A DNA stretch of 64,000 bases from Limnanthes douglasii subsp. nivea (taxonomy: Eukaryota; Streptophyta; Magnoliopsida; Brassicales; Limnanthaceae): assembly GCA_036936605.1 (NCBI GenBank), contig JAUPFV010000005.1, positions 78,504,885-78,568,884 of the forward strand, written 5' to 3'. Numbering within the stretch: the first letter of the stretch is position 1; every line of letters starts with the position of its first letter. A program made the position numbers and the translations under genes. The notes beneath the pieces are model-generated. The model did not search any database. It had not been told where the DNA came from and was given only the letters and a program-made list of their open reading frames with translations. Positions 1 through 11,129 of this stretch are shown here, in pieces.

Positions 1-434
1 TTAAGTAACAATATATACTTCAAAAAAGAAAGGTATAGAAGTGATACATAAAATAGAAGATAAATTATGTCTGGCAGAATTTGGAATGATCTTACTTTGG
101 AATGTTTGATAGCTGTATTAAATTCAATAATTTAATTATTTCTCAATAATAATTTATTTTATTTATGAAAAAATAATAATGAGATTTTTATGTGGTGAAA
201 TATCAGCTATTAATTTTAATTGTCTGATTAAGTTTGTCAACGACTATTTGTATTTTTAATAATATTCACTAAACTAGTTTTATTAACTTATTTGTTTTAG
301 TTTAAATTTGGTTGTGAGGTCAAAGATCTAAAAGTTAGTTTTTTTTTTTTAGTGTTTTGACGTTGTTGGATCTGTGTACTACCTATCGAGTTAGTCGGAG
401 TATTAGCACTAGCGGTTTGTTCAATGAGATATTT
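1..434. other. AT-rich flank without a recognisable gene
   Basis: I see no open frame or repeat of note. The stretch is AT-rich and leads into a short minus-strand coding scrap. Confidence 0.5.
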
Positions 435-638
435 CTATGAACTAGGGTTCCGTTTAGTCGATTTATCAACGCCTCTTTTTGGTTTACCCTTAGCTTTAAC
501 CGTTTTTTTAGGATCTTGAATATGACTTGTCTCGGACTTCAAAATTTGCATTACCCGATTGATAATGTGGTTTTGTTGGTCGGGGAGGAAACTAAGAAAT
601 AGATGAATAAGACTAAACTTGTCAACGAAATACACCAA
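435..638 (-). pseudogene. Possible tail fragment of a FAR1/MULE-type transposase-like protein
   Basis: A 67-residue minus-strand frame ends in a lysine-rich segment containing DPKKTVKAKGKPKRGVDKS. A 'D-P-x-x-v-x-x-K-G-x-P-K/R' tail is common near the C-terminus of plant FAR1-related and Mutator-derived transposase proteins. The rest of such a protein (MULE core, SWIM zinc finger) is not visible, and upstream sequence on this strand runs into gypsy pol and LTR sequence. If real, this is a truncated exon or relic. The assignment rests on one motif and may be wrong. Confidence 0.25.
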
Positions 639-639
639 T

Positions 640-796
640 GAAGTTCTAAGCTTCTAACTCGTGGAGATGATCTATTCAAAGTTTTGGAGCGAATCAATGA
701 TAACGCATATAGATTGGAGCTTCTGAAAATATTGATTTATCTTCATTTGAAACAGGTGAACCAGTTTTGAGAAGAAAATCTTCAAAGGGGGAGGGA
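640..796 (+). pseudogene. Pol C-terminal tail of a Ty3/gypsy element upstream of LTR 1
   Basis: The plus strand reads, with frame breaks, a segment like RGDDLFKVLERINDNAYRLE followed by a purine-rich run (about 784-796). This is the usual end of a plant gypsy integrase ('GPF-V-L-ERINDNAY') followed by the polypurine tract. The same segment with the same spacing recurs at 4045-4227, just before the second LTR. So a pol end lies on the outer side of LTR 1. That implies an adjacent second copy of the element, now otherwise lost. Confidence 0.55.
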
Positions 797-1600
797 ATGA
801 TAAGGACATCCAAACATATTGGATTGAAGATCAACATGAGATCATTAAAATAACAATTTTTGGGATCGGTCATATAACACGCTCAAAAGAAAGTGAACTT
901 ACGTTAAGATTTCAACAAGGTTGTAAAAAGTCTTATAAACTAAATGGAGCATAAACCAACTTAAAATTTAGTTACTAATCAAACTCATTCCATGTTCTAA
1001 GAAAGCACTTAAAATATTTTTAAATGATCTCGTAATATAGATACGAAAATGAAGCTCCAAATTATTAAAATAATTAGGTTGTTAAGATATTTTTAAATTT
1101 TCTATATTTTAGTTAGTTTGTTATTTTTTTTTAATTTACTATTTGTTAGATAGTTTGTTAGGATATTTTTTAATTTGCTATATATTAGTTAGTTTCTTAG
1201 GATATCTTTTAGTATGCTATCTTTTTGTTTTGATATCTTTAAAGAATATATACATCTAGTAATTATGACTTTCGATTATATTTTTCGGTTAAATAGATGT
1301 AATCTCTATGAAGAAATAAGATGCAATCATGTGATAAAATATCAATAAAAACGAATTATTACTCAAAATATTTGTCCGAACAAATCCTTCTTTATATTAT
1401 TCTTATGAAAAAACGAGTTTAGCTTATCTATCATACAGTTATTATTCGGGATAAAATCAGTTTGGAGTGCTATTTATCAAACACTACATCTAGTGTTATG
1501 CATAACATTTGAAACTATTCAATTTGTGAGTGTTCTCTGAACAACAACTTCTACATAAAAATATGTATATGCCTACATTATCTCATATCATAGTTGAAAG
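797..1600 (+). repeat. LTR 1 of decayed Ty3/gypsy element
   Basis: The segment starts TGATAAGG directly after a purine-rich tract. It aligns by eye along its length with 4228-5115. Shared landmarks are 'catgagatcattaaaat', 'aaatgaagct', 'aaatagatgtaatct', 'ataagatgcaatca', 'aaaatatcaataaaa' and 'gagtgttct.tgaacaacaac'. The right boundary is approximate. Divergence is considerable, with many substitutions and indels, so the insertion is old. Confidence 0.55.
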
Positions 1601-1918
1601 GTCCATTATGACCATGCAGACCATTTGTTTCATCAAAATGAGAGGATAAATTCTTTTAGATAATAAATGCAAGAGATGAACATCCAACTAGGCCTAGAAA
1701 TTCATAGATAAAGATAAAACCTCTTGTATTCGTTGAAAAATCAGATCTTAATGCTTACATGAATTGGGAAAGGCATATAGAGTATTATAGATATATTGGG
1801 CAAGAGAAACCTACCCTAACTGCTGCACATTTTTTTAGAGAATGCATTAATTTGGTCGAACATATAAGTAATAGAAAGAAAAATGCAATGTTACATGCCC
1901 ATAGACACTTGAGAAGAC

Positions 1919-3600
1919 ATGAAGTTTAATTTAAGACCGAGGTATGTAACTACTTATTATCACTATGACCAACAAAAATGTTATAGCAAGTTGTCACAAG
2001 GAACCATAATTGTTGGTTCCACCATCGTCTCTAGGATTGACTTTAGGAGTGGTTATCACCAAGTTAGAATGCGGGAAAGAGATGAATGGAAAACAGCCTT
2101 CAAAACCAAACACTGATTATATGAATTTCTATTTATTGCATTTGGACCTACTAATTCTCCAAGTACGTGTATGAGGTTGATGAATCATGTTTTGAAGAGT
2201 ACATATATTTATTTGTTGTGGTATACTTTGATGATATACAGATTATAACAGGAGTTTGAGAGAGCATCTAGAGTTGGTTTTGCAAACGCTATGAAAAAAA
2301 GTTTTTTATGTTAATGTTAAGAAGTATACGATTTGTACTAATCATATTGTATTATTTGGATTTATTGTGAGCTCTTAAGGCCTACAACTTGATCAATAAA
2401 GATCAAAGCAATCCAAAAATGGCCAATAACAACAAAAATTGGACATATGCGAGGTTTTCATTTATTAGTTGGTTTCTATATGAGATTTATGAAATATTTC
2501 AACACCTTAGCAGCTCTTCTCACTGTTGTGATTAAGAAAACATGGGTTTCAAGTGGGAAAAATCACAATATAAGGCTTTTCAAGCCCTCAAATATAGCAT
2601 CACATGAACATCGGTTTTGGTTCTTCCTAATTTTGATAAAACGTTTGAAGTGGAGTGTGATACTTCAGGTCTTGGTAACAGAGTTGTATTGGCTCAATGA
2701 GGATACCTCATAGTCTATTTTAGTGAGAAATTCAGTGGAGCAACACTAAACTATCCAGCATACGATAAGGATCTTTATGCATTAACAACATTTTTATTGC
2801 CTAATGAGTTTGTTTTTAAATATTAAGAGACTCTTAAGAATCTAAGAGGTCTCAAAAGAAGGTATGGTAAGTGGCTGAAGTTCATTGAGACATTCCTATA
2901 CATCATCAAATATAAAAAGAGAAAAGAGAATATTGTATCAGCTGCATTATCAATGAGGCATGTATTAATCTCTACAATTGAAGCAAAGGTTCTACAATTT
3001 GAACACATCAAAGGTTTGTATCTAGATGATCTAGATCTTAGACATATTTACACAGAATATTCTAAAAGGGCTTTTGGTTTTTCAACAAACATGATGAGTT
3101 CTTGTTTAGATATAAGCGTTTGTGCATTCCACATGGTTTTATGTGTGATCTCACTTTTAAGAGAAGCACGCGGATGAGGTCTTGTAAGTCACCTTCAAAG
3201 AAATAAAACCTCAACTATTGTTGGTGAGCATTTTTTTGTCTCACTTGAAGAAAGATATGGAGAAGTTCTGCAATCGTTGTATTGTTTGCTTAAAAGCAAT
3301 ATCCAGATCATATCCTCATGGACTTCCTTTATCATTTTCAATTCCTATTGCACCATGGGTGGATAAATCTATTGATTTCATCTTGGGACTTCCAAAAATA
3401 AAAAGAAAAAATCCTTTGTTATTGTGGTGGACATTCTCAAAGATGGCATATTTTATACCACGTGTTAAGTTGAATGATGTTTCTCAAACATCAGACTTGT
3501 TCTTCAAACAAGTGGTGCGTTTACATGGAATTCCAAGAACTATTATATAAGATCGAGACACCAAATTCCTCAGGAACTTTTAGAAAACGCTCTGGATGAA
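1919..3600 (+). pseudogene. Ty3/gypsy pol relic (RT, RNase H, integrase)
   Basis: RT: the frame at 1919-2116 contains IDFRSGYHQVRMRERDEWKTAF, the conserved RT block before the active site, ending in a stop. The next region reads YFDD-like sequence only after shifts (about 2225-2240). RNase H traces run about 2590-2950. Integrase: 3218-3550 contains CNRCIVCLKAISRSYPHGL (part of the HHCC zinc region), then PWVDKSIDFILGLPK (core start) and VVRLHGIPRTII. Stops and frameshifts occur throughout. This is a non-functional polyprotein relic. Confidence 0.65.
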
Positions 3601-4227
3601 TATGTGGACTAAACTACTACTTTCAACAACTTTTCATTCCTAAATAGATGAACAAAAAAAGTTATAAATCGTACAATATATACTTTACTTAGAGCTATTG
3701 TGGGTAAAAATTTGAACAATTAGTAGGGATGTTTAACATTTATTGAATTTGCATATAATCATATCACACACTATGCTACTAAAATGTGTCATTTTGAAGC
3801 TGTGTATAGATTTAAGCCTTTGAAATCGTTGGAATTATCGCCACAACCACCATCATAATATTCAAACCAAGATAGTATGAACAAGCTTGAAATTTTCAAC
3901 AAAATACACCAAGTTTAAGGAGAAATTAGAATAAATAATGAAGCAGTATAAGTGTAAAAATACAAATGACGCAAAATGTTAACCTTTAAACCGAGAGAAT
4001 GAGTTTGGATACATGTGAGACTAGAATGGTTCTCTAAAATTAAAGTTCTAAGCTTATACGTTGTGGAAAAGGTTCACTTCAATTTTTTGAGTGAATCAAT
4101 GAAAAAGTCTACGAATTAGAGATTTTGAGAGAGATATGAACTCTTGAAATTTTTAATGTTTCTAATATAACTCCATTTGAAACACGTGAACCATTTTTTA
4201 GAAAACAACATTTTCAAGACGGGGGGA

Positions 4228-5115
4228 ATGATATGAAAGTGCAAACATATCTGATTCAAGACCAACATGAGATCATTAAAATATAAATTGTTGGAATGGT
4301 CCGATAACATGCTCGAGAGGAAAGGAACTACATGGAGATTTCAATAAGGATGTAAAGAGTTTTATAAACCAAGTGGGGCATGGGTCAACTTAAAACTTAG
4401 CTACTAATCAAGCCTAACCCACTTTATACATAACAAAAGCCCAAGAAAGTACTTAAAATGCTTCTAAAAGATATGGTAAAAAAGGGTACGAAAATGAAGC
4501 TACGGGTCATTAAAATAATTAGTTTGGTAAAATATCTTTTAATTTTCTATCTTTAGGTTATTTTTTGGGATATCTTTTAGTTTAATATTGGTTACATTGT
4601 TTGTTATGATATTTTTTTATTTTGTTTTTTGTTAGGATATCTTCAAAGATATTTACTTCTAATTTTTAAAACTTTCGGTTATATTTTTTCCTTTAAATAG
4701 ATGTAATCTACATAGAGAAATAAGATGCAATCACGTGATAAAATATCAATAAAAATAAACTACTAGTCAAATTATTTGTCCAGGACAAATTTATCCTTAA
4801 AGTATGCTTGTGAGAAGTGAGTTTAGTTGATCTTTCATTCTATTTTATTTGGGATAAACTTAGGTTGGAATCATATTTATGAAAGGCTTTATATCACATT
4901 TATGGAGCATCTAGATCCATCATTCATCTATCATCATATTCTATTTTATTTTATTGTGAGTGTTCTTTGAACAACAACGAGTCAAACCAACACTTCATCT
5001 ACCGTCACATATATTATTTTAATATGTTCAAGTTAAGAGTGTTTTCCCAACAACAACTTCTATAACCAAACCACTTTTTTACCTACCTCACTCTCTTTTC
5101 ATCATAATTCTTTGG
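4228..5115 (+). repeat. LTR 2 of decayed Ty3/gypsy element
   Basis: It starts TGATATGAAAG after the polypurine-like run acggggggaa (about 4218-4227). It is the counterpart of LTR 1 and shares the same landmarks. Near its 3' end the segment 'gagtgtt..(c)aacaacaac' occurs twice (about 4956 and 5037), a local duplication not seen in LTR 1. The right end is approximate. Confidence 0.55.
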
Positions 5116-6180
5116 ATGCTAGATCTTATATCTTAATCATGGAGTATGAATATGCATCGTACTTTGTATCATGTATAAATTATCAACCCACTTTTACTTC
5201 ATTTATTTTAAAAATTGCTCAGTGTCTAAAGGTTGAATGGTTGTGGCATCTGGAGCAGTCAATGATCCCTTAGAGATCTGTTATGTGACTCATCATTGAG
5301 AAAGTGATATGTTTTCACGTCTGAATTCACCATTATTCTTTTTTGGTTGGTTGATTACTTGGATTTTGAAATAAAAAGTTAAGGTACCAATTGATTCCCA
5401 CAGGAGACGCCAATTTGGTGATGTTAACTCGTATTATAGTGTTATTTGTTAAAGCTCATGTGATCAGTATGATGAATAAAATAGTGTAATAATCCTTTTA
5501 GATGTTAGCCGAGACTTATGAGAGTCTAACAAAGTTTGGAAGAAGATGCAGATATATGATAACAACCTAGAGAATAAATAGGAGTGAGATTGTGGTTGTT
5601 AAAGAGAATATATATATATAAGTATTTAAAAGAATAAATATTTTTTATTAGAGAAAATATGATAACAATGAAGATAATCGTATTTGCTGAATTCCGATTC
5701 ATGAAGATAACAGAAAGTCCTTGTCTTACTCCAAAATGAGTAATAGTAATAAAAGTTTTTTCTCTTATATTAGTATTCATTTTATATGCCTTCTTCCAAA
5801 AAAGTCTATTTTTCATCATTAGTGATTTTTAATAATGGTCATCATTTAGGAAAAATTACCTTTACGTATAACCAAATCATTTATGATTGATCAAAGCATT
5901 GATATAAATAATATCCAAATACCAATAAGATGATTTATTCGATGAGAATCTTACTTTATTTATAGACAAAGATTTGGGACAAAACCTAATTTAGCTGTTG
6001 GCTTAAGTCGTTTAGTGTTACATTATAAGCCTTATGCATTTACTCATTACATTATTAAGTTGCGGTCTAACCTATAGATTACATAAAACTATGCATGGGA
6101 ATTTGGTTCAGTTCGGGTCGGTTATTTTGGTTCTCGGTTCTTTAGGTTCTCATAAACTCGTAACTATTTAGAAACCAAGT
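5116..6180. other. AT-rich intergenic DNA with possible LTR scrap
   Basis: No supportable gene. Around 5390-5430 the text 'cccacaggagacgccaattt' resembles a motif often found at retrotransposon ends, so a further LTR remnant may lie here; I could not delimit it. A 97-codon minus frame at 5526-5819 is AT-rich and resembles nothing I recognise. Confidence 0.4.
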
Positions 6181-6316
6181 AAAATTTGCTTCAGTTGGGT
6201 TCAGTTTTTTCGGTTTCCGATTCTTTAGGTTCTTAAAATATGGTAACTAAAATTTGCTTCAGTTGGGTTCAGTTTTTTCGGTTTCCGATTCTTTTGGTTC
6301 TTAAAATATGGTAACC
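6181..6316. repeat. 68-bp tandem duplication
   Basis: Two adjacent copies (6181-6248 and 6249-6316) each begin aaaatttgcttcagttgggt and end atggtaac(t/c). They differ at only a few positions. A more diverged related segment lies just upstream (about 6125-6180). The unit is rich in the GGTTC / TCGGTTT motifs common in plant intergenic repeats. Confidence 0.85.
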
Positions 6317-7139
6317 ATTTAGAAACCAAAAAAATAGTTCATTTATATATATATGTGTGTGTTTTAATGTTGTGGTTTACTGATAAATAAAAACGATAAT
6401 ACATACATGCATTTAATCGGGTCCACAATTCTAAAAATGTCTTTTAACTTTTTTAGATAATTTAAATCGTTCTTAATTTTTCAATTAAAACCGGGTCTTC
6501 ATTCTGTTCGACTCATACAATTTATTTAAAAACATTTTATTATATATGTGATTTTTATGTGCGGTTAATAAATGGATATATTAGGTTGCCTTATTCATCT
6601 TTTCGTCTCTTTTTCATTTGAAATACTTCTGTAAAATTTTATTAGGTTAATTAGCATAAAAGCTTGTTTTGGGTTTGGTTCAAACAAAAATTCCATCCAT
6701 ACTTATATATTTATATATTCATATTTAAAATCATATTTTGTTTTTAAAAAAAATCATTGGTTTAATGATAATGGTTGTTGATGATAAATATTATTTTTAA
6801 TAAAATTAAAATAATCTATTAAAAAATTAACATCCAATCCATATCATGCTTGGTTCGATTACTCTCGTGAATAATTAAACCTTAACCATAAAAAATTAGA
6901 ATCTAAAATCGAACAAAAAAATTTATATTGGTGCGACTACTATTGAATAACTAAAATTAAAACCGCAAAATCGAAATGATTTTTTTTTATTTTGATTTGT
7001 TCGGTTACATTCAAAAACTCACCTAAAACTTTATATCAAAACACGTTATTAATGATATTGAAATATTATATATATATATATAACTTAGTGATAGTCATCT
7101 TAATATGGAATAAAGTATTATTAGATTAGATTTATGCAG
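6317..7139. other. AT-rich intergenic DNA
   Basis: No gene found. The stretch includes short AT microsatellites (about 6345-6360 and 7064-7082). Confidence 0.5.
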
Positions 7140-8130
7140 CGACGTGAAGAGGTCGATGAAGTTGTAATTTCCAATATATTTGAGTATATTTTTCACAAAA
7201 TTGAATTTGTCTTAATTTTTTCTTTCGCTTTATCCATTGCTTCATAAATATATTCTATTGTCGGTATATCATCTCCATCAACAAAGTCTTAACACTTTCA
7301 CTAAGAAATGGTACACTGCAAACAATATTGAATTGATTTCCAAAACATATTATCACCTAAAACAATTTTGTCGATCTCCATGCCATCTTTTTTATTGCAT
7401 AACTACTTCGAACCTATTCATCAGAAATAAACATAGCTCGCAACCTATTTTTTGACATAGTACATTTTTATAGTGAGATAGGTCGTAGAAAATTTAGTAA
7501 CAACCGGCCTTACTAACTTTCGATTATTCGTATACTTTCGCATCAAACTAAGAATCTAAACATGGCGGTAAATGTAAATTGTTAGCATCCTTGCTTTCGT
7601 AATTGTTGTTTTATGTATTCTTAAATCGTCAATATCTTGTAAATCAATGTGCGGCGCATGGAGACAAAAAAAAATTGGTCTTTGTTCATCAATTCTGCAT
7701 CGGTCGATACATAAGCCAAAGTGTTATCTATCTCAACTTGGACGATGTTTTCTTCCCCAAACTCATCGATAATTTCTTATTACATTTTCAACAACTCATC
7801 CGTATTTTTGGTATAGAAGACGTATCAAAATATTTTAAAAGCACGGTTCACTAGGACTATTCACTAAAAAGTTAGTGATAGATCTTCATTTTGTATCTTT
7901 TTAGCCATCAAACATCAATGTACAACCTTTTCTTTTCCATTTAACTCTATATTTTTTTATGGCTGTACTAATATTTAGACATTTTTTTTTTAAGAAAGTC
8001 ACCCTAGTTTCATAATAAGAAGGAAGTTTAAGCCATTTTCTATAGTTAGGAAGTCATTTTCTCGAATAGAAGAATTGCACAATGTTAAAAGCTAATGCTT
8101 GACCATAACAGAATCTATAAATATATAAAC
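7140..8130 (-). pseudogene. hAT-type transposase relic (DUF659 region)
   Basis: On the minus strand, across several frames, the order of motifs typical of plant DUF659/hAT-dimer transposase proteins is visible. From high to low coordinates: LKLPSYYETRVTFLKK (about 8035-7985); a W-KK-C/L-x-D-V-W-like stretch (about 7935-7905); EFGEENIVQVEIDNTLAY (about 7770-7710), matching the usual 'NIVQVVTDNASNY'; a degraded CAAHCIDL block (about 7660-7640); and FNFVKNILKYIGNY (about 7205-7160). Stops and frameshifts interrupt it many times. Members of this family are cut-and-paste transposases. This copy is dead. Terminal repeats were not found. Confidence 0.65.
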
Positions 8131-8283
8131 ATAACGGTTCTCGAATTTTCATCATTCCCAACAAAGTTATTGCTTTTTTTTTCCTTGCATAAGAGTATAC
8201 TTCATTATCATGTTCTTCAAAGCATTCAATAACATCGCCATCTTTGATTTTCTATTTTTGAAGATCTTGATTTTGCTAAACGC

Positions 8284-8305
8284 AATCCTAGCATATGCTA
8301 GGATT
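8284..8305. repeat. Perfect 22-bp palindrome
   Basis: The half-site aatcctagcat is followed at once by its exact reverse complement. It lies in non-coding AT-rich DNA upstream (minus sense) of the transposase relic. It may be chance or a remnant of a hairpin-forming element end. Confidence 0.8.
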
Positions 8306-8499
8306 AGCATTACAAAATTTAATCTATAAAACAAATTTAGAGAAAGAACAAAAATAAAAGAGCTTTTAAGATCTCCCGTTAGAATGTATAATGACGAGAG
8401 CCATTCTAAAAACCTTTTAAGATAAAGGTCGAAGCTAAGGATAATACAAACTATATATATATATGGTTTGATACATATATCCAACCATAAATCCAACCA

Positions 8500-9032
8500 T
8501 AAGTAACTTGAAAATTATATTTTATACAACTAATTATTAATATAATATTTATACTAATTTGCTCCAGTTTACAAAGCTATTGAAATAATAGGTTCTGAAG
8601 CCATTTTTAAAATAATATATTCATAATTTAAGCTTAGGAGAGTAATTTTCACGCAGTTTCAGTAAGTCGCTCACAAAATTTTCCTTGAAGTCCAGCTAAA
8701 AAGGGTTTAGCTCTCTACCGACACTCATTTAACTCTTAATGATAACGTACAGGATTAGGAAAAAATCTTAATTAACAAATCCCACTAAAATCGAAAATGT
8801 TTAGCCGATTAAACCGATTAAACAGATAGGAATAGAATGTTTAGCCGATAAACAAACTAACCGAATCCACAAAAATATAATCTAAAACCATCAAAATTTT
8901 ACTCATTAGAAACTCGAAAATAAATACTAATAAAAATAGAATACCAAATTAATACATTGTCAAAAACTGTAGAGCTGATAATCCTTCAACGAAACAAAAA
9001 GATGGAAACAAACAAGCAACCAGTTCAACACT
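8500..9032. other. Intergenic DNA downstream of eS7
   Basis: No gene found. The segment next to 9032 should hold the eS7 3' UTR. At 8805-8870 the minus strand repeats GGTTTAATCGG-like words, a low-complexity repeat. Confidence 0.4.
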
Positions 9033-10221
9033 TCATTCAGTAAGAGGATATTCAAAGACGACATCCTTTCCAGTCATCTTCCTGTAGACGCTGGTCAATG
9101 TATCCAACTTGTATTCGGTGCTGTTCCTTTCCTTTGCGTCCAACAAAATCTGTAACATGAATATAAATAAATACACATTAGAAAATCCATTTCATACATA
9201 ACAAGCAAAAACCAGCGTGGAAAGTATGTTACCTTGATGATCTTTGTCCCATCAAGTCGGTATCTGATACGTTTTCCAACAATCTCAGCAGGGTACACAA
9301 CATCCTCAAGGATAGCATCGTGCACAGCGGTTAGGGTACGGGTGCGTGGTCTTTGGACAGCAGACCCTTTCTTTGGTGGCCTAGAAATTCTCCTAGTTGC
9401 AACAAACACAACATCCTATAGAGAACAAAGGGGCCAAAGTAAAGAATGAATCATAAACAACTGAAATCAAGATAAGCCTCAATTGGACCAAAACGAAATA
9501 TTAATTGGGTACAGAATCAAGTACAAATTAAAAAACCCACTTTGGATTGGATCACTGACGTCCAACGTCTAGGTAGGAGACAAAAAGTTTGACGGACTAA
9601 TAGACTACGAAAGTCGGTCCCAAACATCAGTATTCTGTGTCACAGACACTTAGATTATGTAAATTACTAGAAGGGTCCAACCCAGCCTTATTCATCTGAT
9701 GTAAGAATGTGATCATATATCCTATTGTGATGGAAACATTAACGAACCACAAACATAAAGAGATTACCTTTCCACTGAATTTCTTCTCCAACTCTCTCAC
9801 GAGGCGCAACTGAATCTTGCGGTATGCCTTCCTCAAACGATAAGGTACGTGGATAACCACAGCCTTACGGCCACCAGAAACATCCATCTGCCTGCAGAAA
9901 ATGAAACCATTACACTATTAAAAACGAAAACAGGTAACCAAAATCTGAAAAACATCAAAGTAAGGGAAATAAAAGTCACATACACAGCCTGATTGATGTA
10001 AAGGTCTTTCAAATCGCTTTTCAGGTCCTGGTTGGTGTTCTCCAGATCAAAGAGTGCCTGAGAAAACACAGAAACGAAACAATTAGATGTCCAGAGCTAT
10101 AAAACCATTGTTAGTGATTTTGTTATTCACAAACAATGCAGCTTACCTGAGCAACAGTCTCTTCAAACTCAGAGGGGTCGGCGCCCTTATCCTTGCTAAT
10201 CTTGTTCTTTGCAGAGAACAT
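9033..10221 (-). CDS. RPS7: 40S ribosomal protein eS7 (five coding exons)
   Basis: Structural protein of the cytosolic small ribosomal subunit. Exons on the minus strand: 10221-10147, 10057-9984, 9891-9768, 9415-9233 and 9149-9033; all four introns are GT-AG. The joined frame is open for 190 codons plus TGA, close to the usual plant eS7 length. It begins [20 protein letters not shown] and ends [11 protein letters not shown]. Recognisable internal blocks are [38 protein letters not shown] and [20 protein letters not shown]. Exon 2 ends two bases into a codon that exon 3 completes; the other junctions are in phase 0. The ATG at 10221-10219 is the expected family start. The gene looks intact and expressed, and it is the most reliable host gene here. 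Confidence 0.96.
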
Positions 10222-10780
10222 CTTGGCAGATCTAGATATAAAGGAAGAAGAACAAAAAACATTAAACATAACATTCTAAAGAAGTTTAACCCAAATGTTT
10301 AGATATGGGGTTTTATTGAAATCTATAGAGCTTGTCATTCTCGGATTCTATAATGTAATCAAACGTTAGTTCCGAAAATTGAGATAAAACGAGAAAGAGA
10401 TAATCATATCCATATCAAATAAGAACAAAACGAAAACGCTGAACTATACCGTCTTACCGCAAGGGAAGAGAAACAAACCTATACTAACAACAATAATCTA
10501 ATACGAATGGCATCGAACGCATTGACAGAAAAAAGGAAATCGAAATCTCCGAAATGAAGAAATAAATCGATGAATTGACGAATTCTACGACCAAAACAGC
10601 TATCACAATCATGCAGACAAAGGAACGAGGTTTATGCGAAATCAAAAACCCTAAATTGAATAACGAAGATAAACGAAAAGAACAAGAAGAAGAGTACCAA
10701 GCAGTGAAGTTGAAGGCTGAGGAGTGTCGAAAGGAAGAACCCTAACTAGATTGCCGCCTGATACTGCTTGAGAGAGAAGA
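10222..10780 (-). promoter_or_regulatory. eS7 5' leader with probable leader intron
   Basis: Upstream of the ATG the minus strand has an AG acceptor at 10233-10232 (…atatctag|atctgcc) and a GT donor at 10697-10696 (…ttg|gtactct), with AT-rich sequence between. This suggests a 5' UTR intron of about 466 bp and a short first exon (about 10698-10780) that is rich in C and T. A leader intron is common in plant ribosomal protein genes. The splice sites here are inferred, since no reading frame constrains them. Confidence 0.55.
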
Positions 10781-10861
10781 GAGATTAGGGTTTACTAGCT
10801 TTTAATAGGGTGAAATATGATTGTATTGGGCTTTTCTTTTCATGGGTAAGTGATTTGGGCT
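10738..10861 (-). promoter_or_regulatory. eS7 promoter with telo-box and site II motifs
   Basis: The minus strand carries AAACCCTAA (reverse complement of ttagggttt at 10785-10793), a telo-box, close to the presumed transcription start. A reverse-orientation AACCCTAA is at 10738-10745. Two TGGGCT words (10827-10832 and 10856-10861) match the site II consensus TGGGCC/T. Telo-box plus site II is the established promoter signature of plant ribosomal protein genes, so these are likely to drive eS7 in growing tissue. Confidence 0.6.
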
Positions 10862-11129
10862 TATAAAAACCGTGTTTTAATAATACTTAAATAAAATATA
10901 TATCGGGCTTTTTATAAATTTATTCGTTCACAAAATGTAAATAACCTAAGTTTGATCAATTTAATAAATTATATAAGACTTTATAATAAGCATGCAAAAT
11001 ATATTCTTATTATTTTATATTTTAAAAAAATATCTCAAATTACCGAATCATAATTATATATATATATATAATCAAATTAATGAAAATTATTATTATTATT
11101 ATGAAATTAATAATTTTTATTTTTATTTA
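10862..11129. other. AT-rich intergenic DNA
   Basis: No gene found. It contains an AT-dinucleotide run (about 11055-11071) and ATT/TTA triplet runs. Confidence 0.5.

Larger units (their letters stand above)
797..5115 (+). mobile_element. Decayed Ty3/gypsy LTR retrotransposon
   Basis: Two diverged LTR-like segments (797-1600 and 4228-5115) flank about 2.6 kb of broken pol. Most of gag and protease is missing or unrecognisable. The order RT, RNase H, integrase, polypurine tract, LTR is that of Ty3/gypsy elements. Lineage is uncertain: the integrase wording resembles chromovirus-type plant elements. No reading frame is intact, so the element is not autonomous. Confidence 0.6.

Noticed and set aside
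5526..5819. 97-codon minus-strand frame
   Set aside because: AT-rich composition with Ile/Tyr/Asn-heavy translation, no recognisable motif, no splice or promoter context.
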